Source: an uncultured Phycisphaerales bacterium (GTDB taxonomy: Bacteria; Planctomycetota; Phycisphaerae; Sedimentisphaerales; Anaerobacaceae). Taken from it: DNA of 52,860 bases. Below the pieces are notes generated by a model. It made no database searches, was not told the origin of the DNA, and worked only from the letters and a program-made list of their open reading frames with translations. The stretch lies in assembly GCA_937927975.1 (NCBI GenBank), contig CALEZT010000193.1, forward strand, positions 1 to 52,860, in the 5' to 3' direction. Position numbers and translations under genes: made by a program. Of the stretch, positions 45,056-52,860 are shown in pieces (positions within the stretch are counted from its first letter, which is position 1; every line of letters starts with the position of its first letter).

Positions 45056-47032
45056 TTAGGCGTTGAAGTGATTCATCTCTTCATCCCCGGAAAGCGGGAT
45101 GCTCTTTTCGCGACTCGCCTTGGCGGCTTGGAGTTTGGGTTCCTTCTTCGCCGGCTTCCTGTTGTTGGCGATGGCGTGGAACACGTGGTCCGAATGGCCC
45201 AGACCCTTGCGCTTCACTGGCGGGTGGTTCGGATTCGAGGACTCGGGTTTCGCAGACCCTCCGACGAGCGACACCAGCTCGCCGACGATGTCGTTCATCG
45301 AACCGGCCTGTGCGGTCAACTCCTCGGAAGCGCTGGCGCTCTCCTCGGCGTTGGCTGCGTTCTGCTGCGTGACCTTGTCCATCTGGGCGATCGCGGTGTT
45401 GACCTGATCGATCCCCTGGGCCTGTTCCTGGCAGGCGGCGGCGATCTCGCTGACCAGGTCCGTCGTCTTGCCCACGCTCTGGACGATCTCGCCGAGGACC
45501 TTGCTGACCTCGTTGGCGATATCGACGCCATTCTTGGAGTTCTTGACCGATTCCTCGATCATGTTCGCGGTGTCCTTGGCGGCTTCGGCCGAACGCATGG
45601 CCAGGTTCCGCACTTCTTCTGCGACGACTGCGAAGCCCTTGCCCGCTTCGCCCGCTCGTGCGGCTTCGACCGCGGCGTTGAGGGCCAGCAGGTTGGTCTG
45701 GAAGGCGATCTCGTCGATGACCTTGATGATCTTGGAGGTTTCGTCCGAACTCTTCTGGATCTCATGAATCGCGGCGTTCATCCGACTCATCGATTCGGTG
45801 CCGGTGTCGGCGGCCTCACGGGCTTCGGTGGCCAGCGTGTTGGCCTGCTGCGCGTTGTCGGCGTTCTGCTTGGTCATCGAGGCCATCTCTTCGAGGCTCG
45901 AAGACGTTTCCTGCAAGCCCGCGGCCTGTTCGGTGGCGCCTTCCGCGAGGGACTGCGACGCCGCGGAGACCTGGCTGGAGGCTGCGGCCACCTGCTCGGA
46001 GCCGGCGGTCAGCGACTCGATGATCCGCTTGATCGGCTTGATGATGCTCAGGGTGATCAGGACCGCCAGAACGACGCCCAACACGATGCCTGCGATCGCC
46101 ATCGAGATCATGAGCGTGTTCGTCTGGGCGACGGCGTGTTCCATCTGGCTCTTCAAAGACGTCTGGAGGCGGTTGATGGTGTCCACGATGGCCTTGGCCG
46201 CTGTCGTCATCTCGGTCAGGGCTGCGTCGCGGGCCAGCATTCCGGCGTGGTACTGTCGTCCGTTCTGTTCGTAGGTGTTTATATGACCAACGATGTTCTG
46301 TGCGACGGCTTCGAGTCTCGGATCGCCTTTGACGAGGGTCGCCCAACCTTCCAGTTGGGTCTTCACCTTGCCGAGCTGATTCTGGTAGTTGACGTATTGC
46401 TCTTCCTTGTTGGTGGCCAGCAGGTAGACGGCGCTGACGCGTAGAAGCAGGAACTCCTGGAACACCTTCTCGTCGAGCTGGGTTCCGATCCGGGCCCAGC
46501 GGATGATCTCCTCGGTGTTCTTGGCGTCCTCGGCCGCCTTGCGCGCCGGCTCGATGACCTCGCTGATGACCGCGGAAACCGCCTTCGTCACCTCCACCCC
46601 GACCTTGCCCCAGTTCTGGAAGGCCTCGTCCCTCATTTTGCGGGCGTCCTTCTGTCGCTCAAACGAGGTCAGGTAGGGGGGCATCTTGCCGCGGGCCTCG
46701 GCGACGATCGCCTGGTCGGTGCTGCTGAGTCCCTTGGCGTTCTCCATATCCTGGAGCTTCGACAGCAACGAATTGTACGCGTCCTGCCATCTCTCGGCGG
46801 CGTTCTTCTCCTCGTTGGCGGCTTTCTCGAATCCTTGAATCGTGAAGTCCTTTCGGAGAGACGCGCACTGGTTGAGCCCGTTGAGGCACTCGGTTCCGGC
46901 CTCGTTCAGGCTGGCTTCCAGTGCCACCGTAGTCAGTCCCCTCCACCCGACGATGCCCAGAATGCCTGAGATCACCACCAGGACGCCGAAGCCAATCCCC
47001 ATCTTTGTCGCGAGTTTCATGTTCTTGAACAT
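45056..47032 (-). CDS. methyl-accepting chemotaxis protein, helical periplasmic sensor (module B)
   Basis: 658 residues; ATG 47032 preceded by AAGGAG. TM1 about 10-30, TM2 about 307-331. The 275-residue periplasmic part is entirely helical ([43 protein letters not shown]) and has the size of a helical bimodular (HBM, McpS-like) domain. The cytoplasmic part begins [15 protein letters not shown] and goes directly into the signalling bundle. The tail has SDHVFHAI (45170-45193) and ends [14 protein letters not shown], close to the Cache receptor's end. It lies 220 bases after a cheW. Confidence 0.92.
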   Translation of the reverse strand: MFKNMKLATKMGIGFGVLVVISGILGIVGWRGLTTVALEASLNEAGTECLNGLNQCASLRKDFTIQGFEKAANEEKNAAERWQDAYNSLLSKLQDMENAKGLSSTDQAIVAEARGKMPPYLTSFERQKDARKMRDEAFQNWGKVGVEVTKAVSAVISEVIEPARKAAEDAKNTEEIIRWARIGTQLDEKVFQEFLLLRVSAVYLLATNKEEQYVNYQNQLGKVKTQLEGWATLVKGDPRLEAVAQNIVGHINTYEQNGRQYHAGMLARDAALTEMTTAAKAIVDTINRLQTSLKSQMEHAVAQTNTLMISMAIAGIVLGVVLAVLITLSIIKPIKRIIESLTAGSEQVAAASSQVSAASQSLAEGATEQAAGLQETSSSLEEMASMTKQNADNAQQANTLATEAREAADTGTESMSRMNAAIHEIQKSSDETSKIIKVIDEIAFQTNLLALNAAVEAARAGEAGKGFAVVAEEVRNLAMRSAEAAKDTANMIEESVKNSKNGVDIANEVSKVLGEIVQSVGKTTDLVSEIAAACQEQAQGIDQVNTAIAQMDKVTQQNAANAEESASASEELTAQAGSMNDIVGELVSLVGGSAKPESSNPNHPPVKRKGLGHSDHVFHAIANNRKPAKKEPKLQAAKASREKSIPLSGDEEMNHFNA

Positions 47033-47252
47033 TTCCGATCTCCTTGTTATGTAACCTGTGAGTTCTTTCGACCTGCAACGACCCCGACCCCTGATCTGCC
47101 ATTTGACACAGCGCCTCCGGATGCTCCGACCCGTCGTCCGTGGTGTGACACGTTTTGCTTCACGTCGCTCCGCCACGCGCCGGCGGGGCGTGCGAGCGCG
47201 CGGACCTTCCGTCCGATCGGAGGGCCGCTTTGGGCAATACGAGGATTTTCGG

Positions 47253-47744
47253 TTACGACGCGACCTCGGCGAAGGAGGCCAGATCGGATCCGCCCAGGAC
47301 GCGATCGATGTCCAGGAGGATCTTCACGGAGTCGCCGATCTTACCCATGCCCAGAATGCAGTCGGCGTTGAAGCCGTCGCCGAAGTTCGGCGAGTCCTCG
47401 ATGTGCGTGTCGAGGACGTCCAGGACGTCGCGGACGCGGTCCACGACGATGCCGGTATTGCACTTGCCGCTGCCCTGCCTGGTTTCCACGACGATGATAC
47501 AGGTTTCCGACGTGGTCTCCGTCGTGTTCATGGAGAACTTCGACCGCAGATCGACCACCGGGATGACCTGGCCGCGCAGATTGATCACGCCCTTGACATA
47601 GGAAGGCGTCTGCGGGACGGCGGTAATGGGCATGTAGCCGATGATCTCTCGGACCTTGAGGATTTCGAGACCGAATTCCTCCGAGCCGAGGGCAAACGTG
47701 AGGTACTTGCCCGCGGCTGCGCGCGTTTTTTCCACGGTATGCAT
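47253..47744 (-). CDS. cheW: CheW coupling protein (module B)
   Basis: 163 residues; ATG 47744 is chosen over a longer frame because AAGGGA lies just upstream. It is closely similar to the module A Che[49 protein letters not shown] and [13 protein letters not shown]. It lacks the long N- and C-terminal extensions of module A. Divergent from the second XRE-cupin gene. Confidence 0.93.
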   Translation of the reverse strand: MHTVEKTRAAAGKYLTFALGSEEFGLEILKVREIIGYMPITAVPQTPSYVKGVINLRGQVIPVVDLRSKFSMNTTETTSETCIIVVETRQGSGKCNTGIVVDRVRDVLDVLDTHIEDSPNFGDGFNADCILGMGKIGDSVKILLDIDRVLGGSDLASFAEVAS

Positions 47745-48210
47745 TGTTTTCCCTTTCACCCTGGCTTCGACATCGCTGTCCACGATGGACAGACCCCGCG
47801 TCACACCGAGCGAGCGGCTTGGCCGCTGTAGCGTGATTCAACCCCCAATCGCGAGATGACTCATCCTTGAGCCGACGGGACGCCCGTCAATATTGTTCCT
47901 GACTCGCAGTATGTACGCGGTCGCACATATTGCCACAGCCAACATCGTCCTCAGGGGAATCTGAGATGCGTTTCGCTGAATGGACGGAACCGCGAGGTTG
48001 ATGGGTGTCTATAAATCTGAATTAGAGGAAGGTCGCCCTAATATGCAAAGAAAAGGGTATTTGTGGTCGATAGATAAAAAGTGCTTTACTTTTTGCCCTT
48101 AGTCTTGTTTGATGGTGCGCAAACCGCAGGGCGTCTGATAACCCGGCGTCTTGAGGGGCCTTGGGGGACAACCGGGCCGGGTTTTGGGTGCGTGTGGGAA
48201 GGAGCATAGA
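47745..48210. other. divergent intergenic region of module B
   Basis: This 466-base AT-rich space holds ATTAG-N12-CTAAT (48021-48042) and a perfect AAAAAGT-GCTTT-ACTTTTT hairpin (48076-48094). These are candidate operator or transcript structures; the module A palindrome (42146-42171) is not repeated here. No gene is supported. Confidence 0.45.
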
Positions 48211-48834
48211 GTGAATAGCGATTACGATTTTCGGATCATTCGCGTTCTGCGACGTCGCCTGGGCCTGACGTTGCAGGGATTGGCCGGGCGGGCCGGGCTG
48301 ACCTATCCGACAGTCGAATCCGTCGAGACCAATAAGACGATGCCGTCCCTCAAGACGTTGGACGCGATCGCCGGGGCTCTCCAGATCTCCACATGCGACC
48401 TGCTGGGGCTCTCCGAGCGTCGCCTGGTCCAGCGACGCAAGGCTCAGAATGAGGATCGCGGCCCCGCGACCCGGTCGGACACCGGATTGGAGAAGTGCAA
48501 GGTCGCCCGCTACGACAAGGGCAAGCTGATTCGCGTGACCGCCGCCAGCGGGGATCACGTTCACGTCATGGGTCTGCACGAGGACATCCACGAGTTCTGC
48601 TATGTCCTGAGCGGCTGCGTGGAGCTGCGGATCGAGGATAAGACCTATCGGCTCAGCGCGGACGAGACGATCCTCTTCGACGGGCTTCTGGACCACTCCT
48701 ATACGCAAGTCGAGGAGGGGGAATACGTCACAATCCACATTCCCAAGGACATGCGAATCATCGAGAAGCTGCTCGAAGGAAAAGCGGTGGATGAGTCGCC
48801 GGAGGCGGGCCCGCACCCACAACCTGCCCTGTAA
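48211..48834 (+). CDS. XRE-family regulator with C-terminal cupin (module B)
   Basis: 207 residues from GTG 48211, with AAGGAG six bases upstream (48199-48204). The helix-turn-helix (RRRLGLTLQGLAGRAGLTYPTVESVETNKTMPSLKTL) and cupin (VHVMGLHEDIHEFCYVLSG, DKTYRLSADETILFDGLLDHSYTQ) mirror the module A regulator at high identity. It ends four bases from the convergent acr3 stop. Confidence 0.88.
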   Translation: MNSDYDFRIIRVLRRRLGLTLQGLAGRAGLTYPTVESVETNKTMPSLKTLDAIAGALQISTCDLLGLSERRLVQRRKAQNEDRGPATRSDTGLEKCKVARYDKGKLIRVTAASGDHVHVMGLHEDIHEFCYVLSGCVELRIEDKTYRLSADETILFDGLLDHSYTQVEEGEYVTIHIPKDMRIIEKLLEGKAVDESPEAGPHPQPAL

Positions 48835-48838
48835 CGCG

Positions 48839-50047
48839 TCATGGCGTCGAGGGCGGGTGTTCGCCGACGGGGAACCATGCCTTCGTTTTCAGGCAGATCC
48901 GCACCAGCATCAACATCACCGGCACTTCGATCAGCACGCCCACGACGGTCGCCAGGGCGGCTCCGCTGGCCAGTCCGAACAGGATCGTCGCGGTGGCGAT
49001 GGCCACCTCGAAGTGGTTGGAAGCCCCGATCATCGCCGACGGGGCGGCGTCCTGGTAAGAGAGCTTCAGCAGCTTGGCCAGGACGTAGCCGAGTCCGAAG
49101 ATCAGCACAGTCTGGAGGAACAACGGGACCGCAATCCAGACGATCGTCAACGGGTCGTTCAGAATGGTCTCGCCTTTGAACGAGAACAGCAGCACGAGAG
49201 TCGCAAGCAGTGCGACGATCGTGATGGGCGTCAGAATGTGCAGGAACCGCTCCTGAAACCAGGTCTCGCCCTTGGCGGCGATGATCCACCGTCGTGAAAA
49301 GAACCCCGCCACCAGCGGCAGGGCGACGTAGATCGAGATCGACAGCAGAAGCGCCTGCCAGGGGACGGGGAGCTTTCCGACGCCGAGCAGAAACCCGCCC
49401 AGCGGCCCATACAGAACCAGCATCGTCAGCGAGTTGATCGCGACCATGACGAGGGTGTGGGCGTCGTTGCTCCGGGCCAGGTGGCCCCAGACCAGGACCA
49501 TCGCGGTGCAAGGGGCTATGCCCAGCAGGATGCATCCGGCCAGATAACTCCGCCACAAGGGCACCTGGAGCATGCGGATGCCGTCAACCTCCACCACGGT
49601 GCCCACGCCATAGGTTGCCCCGACGGGAAGATCCGCTCCGAGAGGCGTCTTCACCAGGTCCATGGCGTCCGGACCGATGAAGCCGTAGAACGCTGTGCCC
49701 AGGAAGAAGACCGCAATCGCGTACATCGTGAAGGGCTTGATCGCCCAGTTGATGAACAGCGTCAGTCCCACAGGTTTGATGCTGCGTCCGGCCCGCAGAA
49801 CCCTGGCGAAGTCGATCTTGACCATGATCGGGTACATCATGAAGAACAGGCAGATCGCGATCGGCACCGACACAACCGGCGCCCCGTCGACGGTGATCGA
49901 GAGGGCATCCAGCGATTTCGCCAGTCCTGGCGCCGCCTTGCCGAGCAGGATGCCCGCGACGATGCTGAGCACGACCCACAGCGTGAGGTAGCGCTCGAAG
50001 AATCCGAGTCCCTTCGGTTGGTTGGTGATGCATGCCTGCCGACTCAT
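48839..50047 (-). CDS. acr3: ACR3-type arsenite efflux transporter
   Basis: 402 residues; ATG 50047 preferred over 50053 by spacing to AAAGGA. About ten transmembrane helices. Signatures: [50 protein letters not shown] with the conserved cysteine of ACR3, and [18 protein letters not shown]. It exports arsenite using the proton-motive force. Last gene of the ars operon, 37 bases after arsM. Confidence 0.93.
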   Translation of the reverse strand: MSRQACITNQPKGLGFFERYLTLWVVLSIVAGILLGKAAPGLAKSLDALSITVDGAPVVSVPIAICLFFMMYPIMVKIDFARVLRAGRSIKPVGLTLFINWAIKPFTMYAIAVFFLGTAFYGFIGPDAMDLVKTPLGADLPVGATYGVGTVVEVDGIRMLQVPLWRSYLAGCILLGIAPCTAMVLVWGHLARSNDAHTLVMVAINSLTMLVLYGPLGGFLLGVGKLPVPWQALLLSISIYVALPLVAGFFSRRWIIAAKGETWFQERFLHILTPITIVALLATLVLLFSFKGETILNDPLTIVWIAVPLFLQTVLIFGLGYVLAKLLKLSYQDAAPSAMIGASNHFEVAIATATILFGLASGAALATVVGVLIEVPVMLMLVRICLKTKAWFPVGEHPPSTP

Positions 50048-50084
50048 GTCCATTCGTCCTTTCTCTTGAGAACCCGGGAGCGAT

Positions 50085-51239
50085 CTACCTTCGTGTCCCA
50101 CAGCAGGTGCCGGGCGGCGGAGATCCTGCGTCCTCTGCCGATGCGGTGCGTCCCAGGATCTTATTGGCAAGTTCCAGGACCGCCCTGGCGGGGGCTTCCT
50201 TCACCTTTTGAGCCATGGTCACGGCACAGGCCATGTCCTCCTGCGAAACGCCGAGCTTGCGGGCCTGGACGCTGTGGTATTTGAAGCATGCTTCGCAATT
50301 GGCTGCGATGGCGGCGCCGATCGCCACCAGTTCGGCGACTGCCGGAGTGTAGACTTGCTGCGAGTCTTTGCCGGCTCCGCAAGGCGGAGCCTGCCCCTGT
50401 CTCGCGGTGACATCGAGACTGGTCACGTAGTCTCCTGCCTTCGCTCCCGGGGGCAGATTCTCAACGATCTTACGGAACATCGGATCGTTCCAATCCATCA
50501 TCGAATCGACATAGCCGGACTTGGGCGTCAACCGAATGTCGACCAGTCCCGCGGCCTCGGCCATGGCGCGCGTTTCATCGGCCAGCACCGCTCCCGCCAG
50601 GCAGCCGATGAGCGACTCGACCATGTCCAGGAGCTCCTGGGGAAGGGGTTTGAGCAGGGCCAGATCGGAGATGGCGACCCGCCCGCCGGGCTTCAGCACG
50701 CGCGCGATTTCCCGCCAGACCTGGGGCTTGTCCGGCGAGAGGTTCAAGACGCAGTTGGAGATCACCACATCCACGCTGTTGTCCGCAGCGGGCAGGTGCT
50801 CGATCTCGCCCAGGCGGAACTCCACGTTGTCGAGGCCCGTGTGCTTCTTATATGCGGCGATGCCCTGGCGAGCCTTGCTCACCATGTCTGGGGTCATATC
50901 GACGCCGATGACGCGCCCGCTCGGCCCTACCTTTGGGCCCGCGATGAAGACGTCGAAACCCCCGCCGCTGCCCAGGTCCAGGACTACTTCGCCCGGTCGG
51001 AGCGAGGCGATCGCCGTCGGGTTCCCGCAGGATAGCCCCATGTTCGCCCCCTCCGGCAGCACCGCCAGGTCGGCTTCGCTGTACCCTACGCCGCGAGCCA
51101 ACTGCTCGGGGGCTCCGGAACCGCAGCACGACGACGGACAGCACGACCCTCCCGTTCGGGCGATTTGGCCGTACCCCTCGCGAACCGTTTCTCGAATCTG
51201 CTCTTTCTCATCCCGACCGCAATCCTCAGCCACTGTCAT
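50085..51239 (-). CDS. arsM: arsenite methyltransferase fused to a carboxymuconolactone-decarboxylase-like domain
   Basis: 384 residues; ATG 51239 overlaps the upstream arsC stop by four bases. The N-terminus has the cysteine cluster [13 protein letters not shown]. The SAM domain reads [15 protein letters not shown] and [12 protein letters not shown]; the arsenic-binding cysteines in [16 protein letters not shown] and GCLAGA are kept. From about residue 315 a short domain with [25 protein letters not shown] matches the AhpD/CMD family CxxCxxxH. ArsM makes methylated arsenicals from arsenite; the fused CMD domain is an added thiol centre of unknown role. Confidence 0.9.
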   Translation of the reverse strand: MTVAEDCGRDEKEQIRETVREGYGQIARTGGSCCPSSCCGSGAPEQLARGVGYSEADLAVLPEGANMGLSCGNPTAIASLRPGEVVLDLGSGGGFDVFIAGPKVGPSGRVIGVDMTPDMVSKARQGIAAYKKHTGLDNVEFRLGEIEHLPAADNSVDVVISNCVLNLSPDKPQVWREIARVLKPGGRVAISDLALLKPLPQELLDMVESLIGCLAGAVLADETRAMAEAAGLVDIRLTPKSGYVDSMMDWNDPMFRKIVENLPPGAKAGDYVTSLDVTARQGQAPPCGAGKDSQQVYTPAVAELVAIGAAIAANCEACFKYHSVQARKLGVSQEDMACAVTMAQKVKEAPARAVLELANKILGRTASAEDAGSPPPGTCCGTRR

Positions 51240-51682
51240 ACTCCTTTCCTGAACACTTCCTCCACCCACGATTTGACCTGTCGCTCCACTTGATCGCGTA
51301 TACGCCTGAACGCTTGAAGCTTCTCCTCCCGGCTGCCTTGCGCTTCGGCGGGATCGTCGAAGGGCCAGAGCAATCGCTCCTCGATCTCCAGACCCGGCCA
51401 AGTGCGAGGACAATTTCTGCCGGCTGCTTCACATACGATGATCAAGTGGTTCACCATCAGTCTTCCCAAGTAGGTCTTCACGCCTTTGGCATACTGGCCT
51501 TCCAAGTCAATACCGACCTCTCGCATGACCTCCCGGGTCATCGGGTCGATCTCGGTGGGCTCCAGGCCGGCGCTGTACGCGTTGAAGTGGTCCCCGCCAT
51601 ACCTTCTCAAGAACGCCTCGGCCATCTGGCTGCGGGCGCTGTTGTGCGTACACAAGAACAGCACATTACGTTTCGGCTTCAT
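51236..51682 (-). CDS. arsC: thioredoxin-type arsenate reductase (first copy)
   Basis: 148 residues of the low-molecular-weight-phosphatase ArsC class. The P-loop CTHNSARSQMAEA has the catalytic cysteine (Cys11) and arginine; Cys84 and Cys91 in VCEAAGRNCP complete the reductase triad. It reduces arsenate to arsenite with thioredoxin. It overlaps the second arsC by 17 bases upstream and arsM by four bases downstream. Confidence 0.9.
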   Translation of the reverse strand: MKPKRNVLFLCTHNSARSQMAEAFLRRYGGDHFNAYSAGLEPTEIDPMTREVMREVGIDLEGQYAKGVKTYLGRLMVNHLIIVCEAAGRNCPRTWPGLEIEERLLWPFDDPAEAQGSREEKLQAFRRIRDQVERQVKSWVEEVFRKGV

Positions 51683-52139
51683 GATCCGAACTCCTTGTTC
51701 CTTCGAGACTCTTTGGCAGCGATTCGATGAATCGTCGGATCTCGTCTCGGACCTTTCGATAACAATTCAGAGCTTCTTCTTCGCTCTTCGCCTGCTTCGC
51801 CAGGCGAGGCGGGTCGTCGAAGCCCGCGTGTACAACGTGGGTCCGCCCCGGGAAGAGCGGACATGACTCGTACGCGTGGTCGCAGACGGTCACCACGTAA
51901 TCGAAGGGGATCTCCCGGATCTCATCGACGTGTTTGGAGCGGTGAGCGGAGATGTCCACCCCGGCCTCGGCCATGACCCTCACGGCGTGCGGATTGAGCC
52001 CGTGCGTCTCGATGCCGGCGGAATAGGCCTCGATCACGTCGCCCTTGAGGCGGCGGGCCCAGCCTTCGGCCATCTGGCTTCGGCATGAGTTGCCGGTGCA
52101 CAGGAACAGCACCTTCAGTTTCCGCACTGTCTTTTGCAT
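51666..52139 (-). CDS. arsC: thioredoxin-type arsenate reductase (second copy)
   Basis: 157 residues from ATG 52139 (GGAGG upstream). The P-loop CTGNSCRSQMAEG and the TVCDHAYESCPLFPG pair (Cys14, Cys86, Cys93) match thioredoxin-dependent ArsC. It differs clearly from the neighbouring copy, so this is divergence or separate acquisition rather than a fresh duplication. Its start overlaps arsR by 25 bases. Confidence 0.9.
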   Translation of the reverse strand: MQKTVRKLKVLFLCTGNSCRSQMAEGWARRLKGDVIEAYSAGIETHGLNPHAVRVMAEAGVDISAHRSKHVDEIREIPFDYVVTVCDHAYESCPLFPGRTHVVHAGFDDPPRLAKQAKSEEEALNCYRKVRDEIRRFIESLPKSLEGTRSSDHEAET

Positions 52140-52480
52140 ATTTCCTCCGGGTCCATCGCCAGGATCGCCTTCAGTCTCTTTTGGTCCTGGACGGTCTGGG
52201 GTGATTCCGCGAGACTGCGACGCACCCACGCGAAGGCTTCCCGCACGGTTTTAGAGGCCTCCCGGCTACAGAGCCGATAGTACATCCAGCGTCCGTCCTT
52301 GCGTCCTTCGACCAGTCCGGCCTGTCTCAGAATCGACATGTGCTTGGACACGGTCGAAGGGGCCAGTTGGAGCAACTCCACGATCTGGCAGACGCACAGC
52401 TCGCCGCCCGTCAGGGCCATCAGGACTCGCAGGCGATTTCCATCGGCCATCGCCTTGGTCAGGTCAAGAACATCACGCAT
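52115..52480 (-). CDS. arsR: ArsR-family arsenic-responsive repressor
   Basis: 121 residues. The winged helix holds the metalloid site ELCVCQI (Cys29 and Cys31), as in As(III)-sensing ArsR, followed by APSTVSKHMSILRQAGLVEGRKDGRW. It should bind the operator at 52494-52513 and release it on arsenite. First gene of the operon. Confidence 0.93.
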   Translation of the reverse strand: MRDVLDLTKAMADGNRLRVLMALTGGELCVCQIVELLQLAPSTVSKHMSILRQAGLVEGRKDGRWMYYRLCSREASKTVREAFAWVRRSLAESPQTVQDQKRLKAILAMDPEEICKRQCGN

Positions 52481-52493
52481 CGATACTCTCCAT

Positions 52494-52513
52494 ATTTCGC
52501 CATATAACGAAAT
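52494..52513. promoter_or_regulatory. ArsR operator
   Basis: ATTTCG-N8-CGAAAT is a perfect 6-bp inverted repeat lying just downstream of and touching the -10 element, 14 bases before the arsR start. Repressor binding here would block transcription of the operon. Confidence 0.7.
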
Positions 52514-52539
52514 GTACTTGCCAGGAGGATACGTGTCAA
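52511..52539 (-). promoter_or_regulatory. ars operon promoter
   Basis: On the minus strand TTGACA (52539-52534) is separated by 17 bases from TACATT (52516-52511). The -35 is perfect. Confidence 0.8.
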
Positions 52540-52860
52540 GGGTCCGCGGGGTTCGGAATGCACTTTTTCTGCAGGTGCCGGTCTCGGGGGTGTTCCATGG
52601 AGCGGAGTCGAGCGTGAGAAAAACGGCTCATCCCGTCTTCGCGTACTTCCATGGCCTTTGGGGACGCTGTCCCCAACCCCCTGGGATTTGTCGCTTTGCG
52701 CCAGAAACATGGCATGGGGGAAGGCGACGAACCACAAAGGCAGCGTCGCCCATGTCCCTGGACCGTGGCCCTCCCGCAACGCGGGCTCTCGCCGGGGCGC
52801 GGGTCGCTTCCCAGCAGAGCGGGTTCCCAAACGCGATGAATCGCGTTTGGGGTCCCGACC
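52540..52860. repeat. gene-free right edge with palindromic hairpins
   Basis: No gene is supported upstream of the ars promoter. TTGGGGAC-GCT-GTCCCCAA (about 52657-52676) is an 8-bp hairpin. CCCAAACGCGAT-GA-ATCGCGTTTGGG (52826-52851) is a perfect 12-bp inverted repeat. Short frames across this area read as nonsense and are likely repeat-derived. Confidence 0.6.

Noticed and set aside
52651..52839. 62-codon ATG frame at the right edge
   Set aside because: It spans two hairpins, is rich in arginine and proline, and reads as repeat-derived sequence.

Overview
The window is GC-rich bacterial DNA, most likely from an anaerobic or microaerobic planctomycete of the Phycisphaerae/Sedimentisphaerales type. 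The lineage call is an inference from several family hallmarks seen together: a prepilin with the H-X9-DG motif (35065-35916), a dockerin-bearing surface protein, a histone H1-like mini-protein (22831-23004), an HzsA-related heme protein, and several FG-GAP/UnbV proteins. I see no tRNA, rRNA, CRISPR array, phage or transposase gene. Forty protein genes, one riboswitch, and several promoters, operators, terminators and hairpin repeats can be supported.

Layout. (1) 1-2023: DUF1295 membrane protein (cut by the left edge), SOUL-family lipoprotein and DUF2177 membrane protein. (2) 2152-4356: secreted glycosidase-like protein. (3) 4648-15160, plus strand: an exported redox-type cluster of HzsA-related diheme protein, FG-GAP/UnbV protein, decaheme cytochrome/beta-propeller/MauG-like fusion, a second propeller protein, and two LivK-type binding proteins with no permease or ATPase. 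(4) 21843-15175, minus strand: a TPR protein, an FG-GAP/UnbV protein and a giant TPR-FG-GAP-UnbV lipoprotein, converging on cluster 3. The two arms look like one theme: secreted scaffolds plus c-type hemes, function unknown. (5) 22201-25806: FabZ-like dehydratase, histone H1-like protein, an FMN glutamate-synthase-like enzyme and a divergent LysR regulator. (6) 25981-31820: HAD phosphatase, LolA-like protein, a 524-residue protein with an embedded HPr domain, flavodoxin, DUF362 ferredoxin, and an XRE-S24 regulator.

(7) 38989-32028, minus strand: a promoter, a cobalamin riboswitch and an intrinsic terminator precede a tandem DUF4465 protein, a dockerin surface protein and a prepilin; ComF and an alpha-galactosidase-like gene follow on the same strand. 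This is a B12-controlled cell-surface/export operon. (8) 39097-48834: two copies of a chemosensory module, each with a chemoreceptor and CheW divergent from an XRE-cupin regulator, and a heme-c chemoreceptor between them. All three receptors share a C-terminal tail motif. No CheA is present. (9) 52539-48839, minus strand: an arsenic operon of arsR, two thioredoxin-type arsC genes, an arsM fused to a carboxymuconolactone-decarboxylase-like domain, and acr3, with a clear promoter and operator.

Best candidates for something undescribed are the heme/UnbV/LivK cluster (4648-21843), the B12-switched DUF4465-dockerin-prepilin operon, and the duplicated receptor/CheW/XRE-cupin modules with their shared receptor tail.
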